Source of the DNA: JBCCFK01 sp965262315
GTDB lineage: Bacteria; Actinomycetota; Acidimicrobiia; Acidimicrobiales; UBA8592
Direction: 5' to 3'
DNA length: 64,000 bases
Assembly (NCBI GenBank): GCA_965262315.1
Contig: CBDHFJ010000011.1
Coordinates: 1-64,000, forward strand
Both the position numbers and the translations under genes were made by a program. The notes under the pieces were generated by a model, which saw nothing but the letters and a program-made list of their open reading frames with translations, ran no database searches and had not been told where the DNA came from. Positions within the stretch are counted from its first letter, which is position 1. Each line of letters starts with the position of its first letter. Positions 48,281 through 56,444 of the stretch are shown here, piece after piece.

Positions 48281-48949
48281 TCAACGACTGCTGCCACTGG
48301 ACGGTGTCGGCGTCGGTTGAGGTGTCGGCTGCGCCGTGGCCGTGGGAGTCGGCGGCGCCTGCTCGGGCGTCGGGGTGGGTGGTGCCGGGGTCGGGGTGGG
48401 CGGCACCGGCGTGGCCGTCGGTTGAGGTTCCGGCTCGGGTTCGGGCTGCGGCTCGGGCTGGGGTTCGGGCTCGGGCTGCGGCTCGGGTTCGGGTTCGGGT
48501 TGGGCGGCCGGGGTCGCCGTGGGTTGCACCTGCTGCGGCACCGGGGTTGGCGTCGCTGCCTGAGGCGCCTGGGCCGGAGGGGTGGTGGCCGTCGGCGCGG
48601 GCGCTGCCTCGCTCCCGACGGTGGCCACCGGCGTCGGGGTGGGCGTCGGGAAGTCGAGGCCCTCGAGCTGCACGGTCGGGGTGGTCGGTGTGGGGGTGGC
48701 CGTCGCCGTGGCGGTGGGCGTCGGTTCACCGTCGAGGGTGGCCGCCTGCGGCGTCGGCGACGGGGCCGCCATCGCCAGGCTCTCGGGCGACTCGACCGGC
48801 TGCTCGTCCGTGGCGACGTTGTCGGACGCATCGGAGATGCCGATGGCGGCGACCAGGCCCGCGAACGCGGCCGTCGACCCGCCGGCGATGGCCGTGCGGC
48901 TGCGGGCGCCTGCTCGCTTGCGCCGGGAGAAGAGTCGTGACGAAATCAT
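48281..48949 (-). CDS. Proline-, threonine- and glutamate-rich anchored envelope protein
   Basis: A 222-residue protein with a short basic start (MISSRLFSRRKRAGARSR) and one hydrophobic helix (IAGGSTAAFAGLVAAIG). A long extracellular-type tail follows, made almost only of Pro, Thr, Glu, Gln and Ala in PTPTPT, PEPEPQPEP and similar runs. It could span the wall and hold a partner at the surface. It precedes apbE with about 8 bases between stop and start. No domain is recognised. Confidence 0.6.
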   Translation of the reverse strand: MISSRLFSRRKRAGARSRTAIAGGSTAAFAGLVAAIGISDASDNVATDEQPVESPESLAMAAPSPTPQAATLDGEPTPTATATATPTPTTPTVQLEGLDFPTPTPTPVATVGSEAAPAPTATTPPAQAPQAATPTPVPQQVQPTATPAAQPEPEPEPQPEPEPQPEPQPEPEPEPQPTATPVPPTPTPAPPTPTPEQAPPTPTATAQPTPQPTPTPSSGSSR

Positions 48950-49066
48950 GACAATCGGTCCACGGTCACCATCGGCCCGAAGTGTTGCGCGCTGTTGGTC
49001 GAGTCGTGAGGAAACGGCGATGGGCCCGGGTCGATCGGATCAACACGGGACGCATCGGTGGCCTGG

Positions 49067-49084
49067 GTCCATGGGACCATGGAC
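49067..49084. promoter_or_regulatory. 18-base palindrome upstream of the proline-rich gene
   Basis: GTCCATGG-GA-CCATGGAC is a perfect 8-base inverted repeat in the 268-base space between the acyl-CoA synthetase stop and the proline-rich gene start. A second palindrome TCTCGCGAGA lies near 49117. Either could be a repressor operator for the redox cluster. This is not confirmed by any known consensus. Confidence 0.3.
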
Positions 49085-49217
49085 ACCAGTCTTCCATGTT
49101 TCATTTGTGTTGCGGTCTCGCGAGAAGAGAAACATCGGGTGACACAGCGGCGACACCCGCATGGCGCGGCGGCCGGATCCGGCCCCACCGCGACCAGCTG
49201 GGGCCGCCGGCCGGTGG

Positions 49218-50747
49218 TCAGCCCGCGATCTGCGTCCGCAACGCCCGCTTGAGCACCTTGCCGGTACCGGTCTTGGGCAGCTCGTCAACCACGACGACCC
49301 GCTTGGGGCGTTTGGGGCCCGACAGGTGCTCGGCGGCATAGGTGATCAGTTCATCGGGGTCGAGGACGCCTCTGGGGACGGCGACGGCACACACGGACTC
49401 GCCCCACTCCTCGTCGGGCACGCCGATCACGGCGACCTCGGCCACATGCGGGTGCGCGTCGAGCACGTTCTCGACCTCGGCGGGGTACACATTCACGCCG
49501 CCCGTGATGATCATGTCCTTCTTGCGGTCGCAGATGTAGAAGTAGTCGTCCTCGTCGCGGTAGGCGACGTCGCCGACGGTCTGGAATCCGTCGCGGTGGT
49601 CGTCGAGATACCGGTCGTGCGCATTGTGGTACGTCTCGAACAAGGCGGGCGACCGGGCGTAGAGCTCACCGGGCTGGCCGGGCTCGGTGACCTCGTTTCC
49701 GTCGTCGTCGAACAACTTGATCTCCACACCCGGTGCTGCCTGTCCGCAGGATCCCGGCTTGCGGAGCTGGTCCTCGGGCCGGAGCGCGGTCACCACCGAC
49801 AGCTCGGTCGAGCCGTAGACCTCCCAGAGCGAGTCCTCACGAAAGTCCCGGAGGTACGCCTCCTTGAGGGTCATCGTCCACGGTGCCGCGTTGGCCACGG
49901 TGCTGGCCAGCGAGGAGACGTCGTAGCGGGATTTCACGTCGTCGGGCAGTGCACAGATGCGCCGAACAGGGGTCGGAGCCGAGAACGTGGCCGTCACCCG
50001 ATGCGTGTCCACCAGGCGCAGCCAGTCCTCGGGGTCGAACTTGTGCTGGGTGACGACGGTGCCGCCCAACGCCTGGGCCCGGAGTGCGAACCCCGAAGGC
50101 CCCGAGTGGTACAGCGGCCCGGTGGTCAGGAACCAGAGGCGTTCCATATCCGGCCAGCCGAGGTGGGCCATGAGCGCCGGTGCGGCACCGACCGCACCGC
50201 CGGTCTTGCGGACTGCCCCCTTGGGTTGGCCGGTCGTGCCAGAGGTGTAGATCATCGTCCGGGTCTCGTCCGAGGTGCCTTCGGTGGGCGGCGTGGCCGA
50301 GTCGTCGCAGATCTCTGCCCAGGCGAGCTGGCCGTCCTCCGCGTTGCCGCCATGGACGATCACGTGTCGAAGCGCCGGCAACGTTGGGCCGAGCTGCGCG
50401 ACGAGGGGCGCATAGGGGGCCTCCACCACCACGGCCACCGCGCCCGCGTTCTCGAGCAGGTAGTGGGCCTCTTCGGCCGTCGAGCGGTACGGGATCGGGA
50501 CCGAGGTGACCGCGGCCTTGCGGCAGGCGTGGACGGACACCATCGTCTCGAGTGAGTTGGCTCCCCACCAGGCGACAGGGCTGCCCTGCTCCACGCCCAG
50601 CCCGATCAGCGCATTGGCGAGCCGATTGATCTCGGCGTTGTACGCCGTGAAGGTCAGCTCTCGCGCGGGCTCGCCGGGCCGATCGTCGACGATGGCGACG
50701 TGGTCGCCCCTGGTCTCGGCGTAGTGGGTGATGTGGTCGACAGGCAC
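49218..50747 (-). CDS. AMP-forming acyl-CoA synthetase/ligase
   Basis: The GTG at 50747 is chosen as start because the longer frame upstream lacks family sequence. The 509-residue enzyme has the adenylation motif YTSGTTGQPKG at 167-177, YGSTE, GDVAYRDEDDYFYICDRKKDMI and the terminal LPKTGTGKVLKR with the catalytic Lys. It activates an acyl or aryl acid to the CoA thioester. The substrate cannot be read from sequence. It stands divergent from a small broken frame and near clpP. Confidence 0.88.
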   Translation of the reverse strand: MPVDHITHYAETRGDHVAIVDDRPGEPARELTFTAYNAEINRLANALIGLGVEQGSPVAWWGANSLETMVSVHACRKAAVTSVPIPYRSTAEEAHYLLENAGAVAVVVEAPYAPLVAQLGPTLPALRHVIVHGGNAEDGQLAWAEICDDSATPPTEGTSDETRTMIYTSGTTGQPKGAVRKTGGAVGAAPALMAHLGWPDMERLWFLTTGPLYHSGPSGFALRAQALGGTVVTQHKFDPEDWLRLVDTHRVTATFSAPTPVRRICALPDDVKSRYDVSSLASTVANAAPWTMTLKEAYLRDFREDSLWEVYGSTELSVVTALRPEDQLRKPGSCGQAAPGVEIKLFDDDGNEVTEPGQPGELYARSPALFETYHNAHDRYLDDHRDGFQTVGDVAYRDEDDYFYICDRKKDMIITGGVNVYPAEVENVLDAHPHVAEVAVIGVPDEEWGESVCAVAVPRGVLDPDELITYAAEHLSGPKRPKRVVVVDELPKTGTGKVLKRALRTQIAG

Positions 50748-50768
50748 GGCGGTCGAGAGTAGCCGGGG

Positions 50769-51078
50769 TGCGTCCTGTGGAACCTCCCGACGTGCTCGAT
50801 CTGCGCCAGACGCTCGCAGTGCCCGAAGACCCGCTCGCCGACTTCTGGCGCTACGTCGCCGAGCCCGGCATCGGCGACGGCGCTCCGGTCTGTCGAGCAG
50901 CATGGAACACCCGGGAGTCGTCGACGTGCCCGCGCTCGAACCGCCGTCAGGTCCGGGCGTGGAACCGAGCTTGATCGGCCTCGTCCGCTTCGACGACGGC
51001 TCCGTCGACCGGCGCGCCCTCGGCTGGGCGCACCCGCACGGTGGGTGGCTCCGGTGGCAACGTCAAGGCGACGCGTAA
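50769..51078 (+). CDS. Small hypothetical protein, frame-disrupted
   Basis: From a GTG at 50769 the sequence reads [20 protein letters not shown] and then [20 protein letters not shown]. After a shift near 50898 it continues in another frame as [39 protein letters not shown] and [14 protein letters not shown] to 51078. Each half looks coding and fits the other, so one indel probably splits a protein of about 100 residues. No family is recognised. Its end overlaps the clpP stop by 16 bases on the opposite strand. Confidence 0.4.
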
Positions 51079-51695
51079 CCGGCGACCGCCATGCCGAGGT
51101 CGACGGACTCGCGTTCGGTGATGACCGTGTCGACCAGTCCGTAGTCGACGGCATCCTGGCCGCGCACGATGTAGTCGCGCTCGATGTCGGCGGCGACCCG
51201 GTCGATCGGTTGACCCGTGTGCAACGCCAGGAGCTCTTCGATCCGGCGCCGGGCGTGGCGCATCTCGTCCATCTGGATCTCGAGGTCGGACTGTTGGCCC
51301 TGCGCGCCGCCGTGGGGTTGGTGGATCAGCACACGCGAGTTGGGGAGGGTCAGTCGCTTGCCAGGGGCGCCCGCTGCGAGCAACACGGCCGCCCACGACG
51401 CGGCCTGACCCACGCAGATGGTCGAGACGTCGGGCCGGACGTACTGCATCGTGTCGTAGATCCCGAACCCGGCGGTGACCGAGCCGCCCGGCGAGTTGAT
51501 GTACAGCTGGATGTCCTTGTCGGCGTCCTGGGACTCGAGGTGCAGCAACTGCCCGATGACGAGGTTCGCGGACGTGTCGTCGATCTCGGTGCCCAGGAAG
51601 ACGACGCGATTGGCGAGCAGGCGTGAGTAGAGGTCGAAGCTGCGTTCGCCGCGGCTGGTCTGTTCGAGCACGGTGGGGACGAGGTAGTTGTTCAC
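51063..51695 (-). CDS. clpP: ATP-dependent Clp protease proteolytic subunit
   Basis: Starting at a GTG at 51695 behind AGGAG, the 210-residue protein has the catalytic triad S100 ([12 protein letters not shown]), H125 (LIHQPHGG) and D174, with the 25- and 49-residue spacings of E. coli ClpP. ClpP forms a double heptamer barrel and degrades proteins fed by ClpX or ClpC. Actinobacteria often carry two clpP genes in tandem; only one is seen here. Upstream it shares a control region with the SRPBCC-ArsR operon. Confidence 0.93.
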   Translation of the reverse strand: MNNYLVPTVLEQTSRGERSFDLYSRLLANRVVFLGTEIDDTSANLVIGQLLHLESQDADKDIQLYINSPGGSVTAGFGIYDTMQYVRPDVSTICVGQAASWAAVLLAAGAPGKRLTLPNSRVLIHQPHGGAQGQQSDLEIQMDEMRHARRRIEELLALHTGQPIDRVAADIERDYIVRGQDAVDYGLVDTVITERESVDLGMAVAGYASP

Positions 51696-51730
51696 GGGTA
51701 CTCCTTGGAGGCCTCGGGCAGCGTCAACGC

Positions 51731-51787
51731 GCAACCATTGAGTTGCAGTATGGCGAATCGGCTGGTGAAGTGCAACCAATGGGTTGC
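51731..51787. promoter_or_regulatory. Twin palindromic operator upstream of SRPBCC-ArsR
   Basis: GCAACCATTGAGTTGC at 51731-51746 and GCAACCAATGGGTTGC at 51772-51787 are near-identical dyads, the second with perfect 6-base arms. Their centres are 41 bases apart, about four helical turns. They lie between clpP and the rightward SRPBCC gene. An ArsR repressor encoded two genes downstream is the natural candidate to bind them. Confidence 0.65.
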
Positions 51788-51802
51788 GTGTAGGGTGGGG
51801 GC

Positions 51803-52231
51803 ATGACGGACGTGCACACCGACGCCGAACACGAGCTGCTCATCGACGCGCCGCCGGACGAGATCTGGGAGGCCCTCACCTCCGACGACGGTCTCGACGA
51901 CTGGCTGGGCGAGGGCACCGAGGTCGATCCCGTGCCGGGAGGTGAGATCGTGACGCCCGACGTCGTCTCGGATCGACCTCGCCGGGGTCAGGTCGACGAG
52001 GTCGACCCCGAGCGTCGCTTCGCCTTCACCTGGTGGCCCGAGGACGATCACGACGACCGCAGCCACGTCACCATCACGCTCGTCCCGACCCACGCCGGCA
52101 CCCTCGTGCGCGTCGTGGAGCGAGCCGCCGCCACTGCGTCAGCCACGCCGGCACCGGCCTGGGTCGACTGGATGTGGCGCGCCACGCTCGTCTCCGTCCG
52201 GGCTCAGAGCCACGTGCTCGTCCACGGATGA
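51803..52231 (+). CDS. SRPBCC (AHSA1-like) domain protein
   Basis: A 142-residue protein with the START/AHSA1-type fold signature: [23 protein letters not shown] and [23 protein letters not shown]. Such proteins bind hydrophobic small molecules in a helix-grip cavity. Its stop overlaps the start of an ArsR gene, a pairing seen widely in which the two are co-regulated. The ligand is unknown. Confidence 0.85.
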   Translation: MTDVHTDAEHELLIDAPPDEIWEALTSDDGLDDWLGEGTEVDPVPGGEIVTPDVVSDRPRRGQVDEVDPERRFAFTWWPEDDHDDRSHVTITLVPTHAGTLVRVVERAAATASATPAPAWVDWMWRATLVSVRAQSHVLVHG

Positions 52232-52533
52232 GCGACGTCTTCGCCGTCCTCGGCGACCCCACACGGCGGTCGATCCTCGAACGACTCAGCACCGACGGCC
52301 CGGCCACGGCCACCCGGCTCGCGGACGAGGTGGGCATCTCCCGCCAGGCGGTCGCCAAGCATCTCAACCTGCTCGCCGACGTGGGTCTCGCCGCCTCCGA
52401 ACGACAGGGGCGAGAGACGTTGTTCCGTGCCGAGCTCGGCGCGCTCGACGACGTGGGCGCCTGGCTCGACCGAGTGCAGGGCGAGTGGAAGTTGCGCCTC
52501 GATCGTCTCGCTCGCCGCGTCGAATCCGCCTGA
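52228..52533 (+). CDS. ArsR-family transcriptional regulator
   Basis: The ATG at 52228 lies in an ATGA overlap with the SRPBCC stop. The 101-residue protein is a winged helix: VFAVLGDPTRRSILERLS, then the recognition region ATRLADEVGISRQAVAKHLNLL and the wing ASERQGRETLFR. No metal-binding cysteines are visible, so it is probably not a metal sensor. It likely binds the twin palindromes upstream of its operon. Confidence 0.88.
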   Translation: MSDVFAVLGDPTRRSILERLSTDGPATATRLADEVGISRQAVAKHLNLLADVGLAASERQGRETLFRAELGALDDVGAWLDRVQGEWKLRLDRLARRVESA

Positions 52534-52625
52534 CTCGCCCAACCCGCCGCGCGTGGTGCCCGCCACCGACGACGACCGGTTCGACAGCGTGTTGCCCGTG
52601 GTGAGGGCGCTGTAGTGTGCCCGCC

Positions 52626-53189
52626 GTGATCCTCTCCGACCGCAGCATCAACGAGCAGCTCGCCGCCGGCCGCATCGTCATCGACCCGATGGGCGACAAC
52701 GCCATCCAGCCGAGCTCGGTCGACCTGCGCATCGACCGCCACTTCCGGGTCTTCCGCAGTCACACCCTCGGACTCATCGACGTGAAGGAGAACCTCGAGG
52801 AGCTCACCGAGCTGGTCGAGATCGGTGCCGACGAGGCCTTCATCCTCCACCCTGGCGAATTCGTGCTCGGATCGACGCTCGAGCGGGTCGTCGTCCCCGA
52901 GGACCTGGTCGCCCGCCTCGAGGGCAAGAGCAGCCTCGGGCGGCTCGGCCTGCTCATCCACTCCACCGCCGGTTTCGTCGACGCCGGCTGGGACGGTCAG
53001 CTGACCCTGGAGCTGTCCAACGTCGCCAACCTCCCGATCACGCTGTACCCGGCCATGAAGATCGGCCAGATCAGCTTCCAGCAGATGACCACTCCCGCCG
53101 AGAACCCCTACGGCTCGGCCGCCCTCGGCTCCAAGTACCAGCACCAGGTCGGCCCCCGACCCAGCCGCTACTGGGAGAACTTCGACTGA
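52626..53189 (+). CDS. dcd: dCTP deaminase (probably dUMP-forming)
   Basis: The GTG at 52626 is chosen because it gives the family start [21 protein letters not shown]; another GTG lies 9 bases upstream. The 187-residue trimeric enzyme carries [33 protein letters not shown] and the C-terminal [14 protein letters not shown]. This closely resembles mycobacterial bifunctional Dcd:Dut, which turns dCTP straight into dUMP. A strong hairpin lies 39 bases after its stop. Confidence 0.92.
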   Translation: MILSDRSINEQLAAGRIVIDPMGDNAIQPSSVDLRIDRHFRVFRSHTLGLIDVKENLEELTELVEIGADEAFILHPGEFVLGSTLERVVVPEDLVARLEGKSSLGRLGLLIHSTAGFVDAGWDGQLTLELSNVANLPITLYPAMKIGQISFQQMTTPAENPYGSAALGSKYQHQVGPRPSRYWENFD

Positions 53190-53227
53190 GGGGCGCGCCA
53201 CGCACCCGGGGTGGGCGGCTGACGACT

Positions 53228-53259
53228 GACCTGAGAACTGCCGCCGACGTTCTCAGGTC
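53228..53259 (+). terminator. Hairpin after dcd
   Basis: A perfect 11-base inverted repeat, GACCTGAGAAC and GTTCTCAGGTC with a 10-base loop, follows dcd and precedes the TVP38 gene. No T-run follows. Confidence 0.6.
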
Positions 53260-53321
53260 TGCCGACCCCGCTGCTGCGGTGTCTCGCGGCATGCGGAGCC
53301 CGGTGGGATGATGACGGGGCC

Positions 53322-53972
53322 ATGTCCCGGTCCGCCGCAGTCAAGCTCGGTGTCGTTCTCGCCATCGTGGCGGCGGTCGTCACCACCCTCGCGCTCGGCG
53401 GGTTCGACGCCCTCCGCGACCAGAATCGCGTCGAGGAGTTCCTGACCGAGTCGGGCCCGTGGGGTCCGATCGTGTTCATGCTCGCGTTCGTGGCCTTGCA
53501 GCCGCTCAGCCTGCCCGGTGCCGTCCTGATCATCCCTGCCACCTTCGTGTGGCCCTGGTGGGAGGTGACGCTCTACACCCTGGGCGGTGGGTTGCTCGCC
53601 AGCACCATCGGGTTCGTGCTCGCTCGATGGATCGCCCAGGACTGGATCCGGGCCAGGTTGCCCAACCGGATGCGGGCCTGGGAACAGCGCATCGCCGACC
53701 ACGGCTTCCTGGCCACCGTCGCGCTCCGCTTCGTCACCGGGTACGCTCCCGCCGCCGACTGGCTCCTCGGGGTGAGCCGGGTGTCGGTCCCGGCGTTCCT
53801 GGCCGGCACCGTCGTCGGGTTGGTGCCCGGCACCGTCGCGATCGCGGTCTGGGGCGACGACGCCGTCCGTGGTCTTGGCGACACGCCGGTCCTTGCTGCG
53901 CTGCTCGGCATCGGGGTCGGGGCCGTCCTGTACGTCGCCGTTCGGCGGCGCAGCGCCGCGACGCCCGACTGA
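53322..53972 (+). CDS. TVP38/TMEM64 (DedA-related) membrane protein
   Basis: A 216-residue membrane protein with about five helices. The family core is visible: PLSLPGAVLIIPATFVWPWW, GGLLASTIGFVLARWIAQDW and RFVTGYAPAADWLLGVSRV. Members are linked to lipid scrambling or transport across membranes, but the substrate is uncertain. It is convergent with the CopC-like gene, with only 3 bases between the two frames. Confidence 0.82.
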   Translation: MSRSAAVKLGVVLAIVAAVVTTLALGGFDALRDQNRVEEFLTESGPWGPIVFMLAFVALQPLSLPGAVLIIPATFVWPWWEVTLYTLGGGLLASTIGFVLARWIAQDWIRARLPNRMRAWEQRIADHGFLATVALRFVTGYAPAADWLLGVSRVSVPAFLAGTVVGLVPGTVAIAVWGDDAVRGLGDTPVLAALLGIGVGAVLYVAVRRRSAATPD

Positions 53973-53975
53973 CCG

Positions 53976-54524
53976 TCAACCCCCGCTGCCGACGTCGGCC
54001 GGGTTGCGCCGGCCTGCCCAGTGATTGAAGCCGACGAGAACAGCGCCGAGCGCGACCAACGGTCCACCGATCAAGAGGATCTGGCCCACTCCCCCACCAC
54101 CCTCGTCTGCGTTCGGCTCCACGCAGTTGGTGGCCGACGCGCTGCGCGCGTCGAAGTCGAATCGCACCGAGCCGAAGTTGGGGTCACCGTCGGCGGAAAT
54201 GACTTCGTAGGTCGCCGTGTGGTCGCCCGTCGTCAGGTCACCCAGCACATCGGCCACCAGGGCGTTGGCGCCGACGAGGATCACCGGACCGAGTGGCACA
54301 TCGGTGCCATCGGGTCCGATCAAGCGAACGAACGCGGGTTGCTCGACGGTCACGATCAGCGGGCCATCGAACGTGAAGCGGAGCCGCGGAGCGTCCGACA
54401 TCGCTTCGCCGTCCCCAGGGCACGACGACACCAGATCCGCGTGTGCCCCGGCGGGTGGAGGCGCGCCCATGACCGTCAGTACCAACAGCAGCAGCGCTGC
54501 GACGGCCGCCCGAGCCCGCCTCAT
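53976..54524 (-). CDS. CopC-like copper-binding protein, membrane-anchored
   Basis: A 182-residue protein with signal peptide (AVAALLLLVLTVMGAPPPAG) and then AHADLVSSCPGDGEAM. Mature CopC starts with His, which binds Cu(II), and the fold continues with LRFTFDGPL and FVRLIGPDGTDVPLGPV. The C-terminus has a transmembrane helix (ILLIGGPLVALGAVLVGF), so it is probably displayed outside the membrane. It is divergent from the first multicopper oxidase gene about 235 bases away, so the two are likely co-controlled. Confidence 0.75.
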   Translation of the reverse strand: MRRARAAVAALLLLVLTVMGAPPPAGAHADLVSSCPGDGEAMSDAPRLRFTFDGPLIVTVEQPAFVRLIGPDGTDVPLGPVILVGANALVADVLGDLTTGDHTATYEVISADGDPNFGSVRFDFDARSASATNCVEPNADEGGGGVGQILLIGGPLVALGAVLVGFNHWAGRRNPADVGSGG

Positions 54525-54758
54525 GCGTCCATGGAATCAGTCGGGTCGCCGACACACCAATCCGGGTGGCTCCTGCGCTGATGCGGACAGCCGACACCGC
54601 GTTGACACGCGCGCTCGCCGTGAGACAGGGTGTGGGCGGGCAGAGGTCGATGTCGGACAACCGGCAACGCCTCCATGGGTAACCGAGTCGGCGGCCGTGG
54701 GCCGCCGCAGCCGCGGGAGAAGTCCTCTCGCGGGCGTGGCTCACTTGTGGAGGCGTCG

Positions 54759-56444
54759 ATGGGCGGGACCGGGCGGATCGATCGACGAATCCACGTCGTG
54801 ACCGCGATCGTGCTCGCGGTTGCCGTCGTCGCGTGGCACCAGCTCTGGCATCGGGTCGGCTTCGCCGGCCACGGCTCACATGCAGGGTGGGGGCATCTGG
54901 TGCGCGACACGGCGCTCGCGCTCCCCGTTGCCTACCTGGCGGTGGTGTTCGGACTCCGGTGGGCGGCCCATCGCCCGGTCACCGATGCCTCATCGGCGGC
55001 GCTCGTGAAGAGCGTCGCGGTGGCGGTCCTGTTCGCCGTGCTGCTCGTCCCGACCGTGGCAGTGCACAGCCTGATCGACGACGCTCTCGAAGACGATGCC
55101 ATCCGCCCCGCCCCCGGCACCGCGTACCTGATCGAGGACTCGCTGGAGGACGACCGGAGCTTCCTCGGCCTGGCCACCCATGGGTTGCGCGACGCCGCCA
55201 TCGCGCTGCCGGCGGCATTCCTCGCTGTCGCTGTCGTGTTCGGACTCGTCGCCCGCCGCCCGGCCCGGCAGGCACGGGCGGTCGGGCCCGCCGAGCCACG
55301 CATCCGCCCCGACGCTCGCGAGGCCGACATGCGGGCGCCCGGTTCGCTGACCAAGCGGGAGCTGTTCCGGTTGGCGGGCGGCGCCGCCGCAGCCGCCGCC
55401 GTCAGCTCGTCCGGTCTCATCGTGCTTGCCACCCGGCAAGCACACGCCGCCTCGCCGAGTGCGTCGACGCCGTGGTTGACAGACCGAACCGAGCTTTTCA
55501 TGCGCGACGGCATCTACGAAACCATCGAAGGCCGGCCGGTCTTCATGTACGGGTGGGGGTGGAGCGCCGGTGGCATCGACCGAAGCGATGACTTCCTCAC
55601 GCCGGGTCCCGTGCTGTGGTCGCACGAGGGCGAGACCATCGAGGTCACGATCACCAACACCAGGAACGCTCCACACGCCTTCGTGATCGAGGGGGTGATC
55701 GACTCGGGTCCGATCGCGCCGGGGGACACCGTGGACCTGGCCTTTCCAGCGCCCCCCGCGGGCACCTATGTCTACGCGGACACCAGCAACGGCCCGGTCA
55801 ACAGGGTGCTCGGACTCCATGGCGTCCTGGTGGTGATGCCCGGCGACGGGACGATGCGCTCAAACGTCGATCTGGACCTCACGCACTGGGCGTTCGAGAC
55901 GCAGTGGGTGTGGGTGTTCAACCAGATCGATCCCGCGTGGAACGATCGGGCACAGGCTGGCCTGAGCATCGATCCTGACGCGTTCATCACCGGGTTCCTG
56001 CCTCGCTACTTCACGATCAACGGCCGGATGGGCAGCCTGGCCGCGCACGAAGAGACCGCTCCGGACACCGTGGTTGCCGATCGGGTCGGCAACCCTGCGC
56101 TGATCCGCATCGTGAATGCGGGGGTGGCCACCCACGGGCCGCACTTCCACGGCAACCACGTCTATCCGGTCGCGGTCAACGGTGACGTGCCGCCGGTGAT
56201 CATGTGGAAGGACACGATCATGGTGCGGCCCGCGGATCGGGTCGACATCCATCTGCCGTTCAACATCCCGCCCAACGCCGTCCACTTCCCGCCTCCACCT
56301 GAGGGCACCGCCCTCCTGGCGGAGCTGCACGGGCAGTCGACCGAAGGAACGTGGCCCATGCATTGCCACGTCGAGATGAGCCAGACCGCCGCCGGTGGCC
56401 TCTACCCGCAGGGCCTGCTCACGGATTGGAAGCAGAAGCCATGA
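54759..56444 (+). CDS. Multicopper oxidase domain fused to an N-terminal four-helix membrane domain
   Basis: The ATG at 54759 follows TGGAGG. Residues 1-190 hold four transmembrane helices. After a basic, arginine-rich linker comes a further Ala-rich hydrophobic segment (RLAGGAAAAAAVSSSG). Residues of about 250-560 are cupredoxin domains: ETIEVTITN, RVLGLHGVLVVMPG, HGPHFHGNHVYPV and WPMHCHVEMSQTAAGG. The HxH of the first domain is replaced by HAFVIEG, and the His normally five residues after the copper Cys is absent, so the copper sites look altered. Its stop overlaps the next oxidase gene. The membrane-plus-oxidase fusion is unusual. Confidence 0.72.
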   Translation: MGGTGRIDRRIHVVTAIVLAVAVVAWHQLWHRVGFAGHGSHAGWGHLVRDTALALPVAYLAVVFGLRWAAHRPVTDASSAALVKSVAVAVLFAVLLVPTVAVHSLIDDALEDDAIRPAPGTAYLIEDSLEDDRSFLGLATHGLRDAAIALPAAFLAVAVVFGLVARRPARQARAVGPAEPRIRPDAREADMRAPGSLTKRELFRLAGGAAAAAAVSSSGLIVLATRQAHAASPSASTPWLTDRTELFMRDGIYETIEGRPVFMYGWGWSAGGIDRSDDFLTPGPVLWSHEGETIEVTITNTRNAPHAFVIEGVIDSGPIAPGDTVDLAFPAPPAGTYVYADTSNGPVNRVLGLHGVLVVMPGDGTMRSNVDLDLTHWAFETQWVWVFNQIDPAWNDRAQAGLSIDPDAFITGFLPRYFTINGRMGSLAAHEETAPDTVVADRVGNPALIRIVNAGVATHGPHFHGNHVYPVAVNGDVPPVIMWKDTIMVRPADRVDIHLPFNIPPNAVHFPPPPEGTALLAELHGQSTEGTWPMHCHVEMSQTAAGGLYPQGLLTDWKQKP

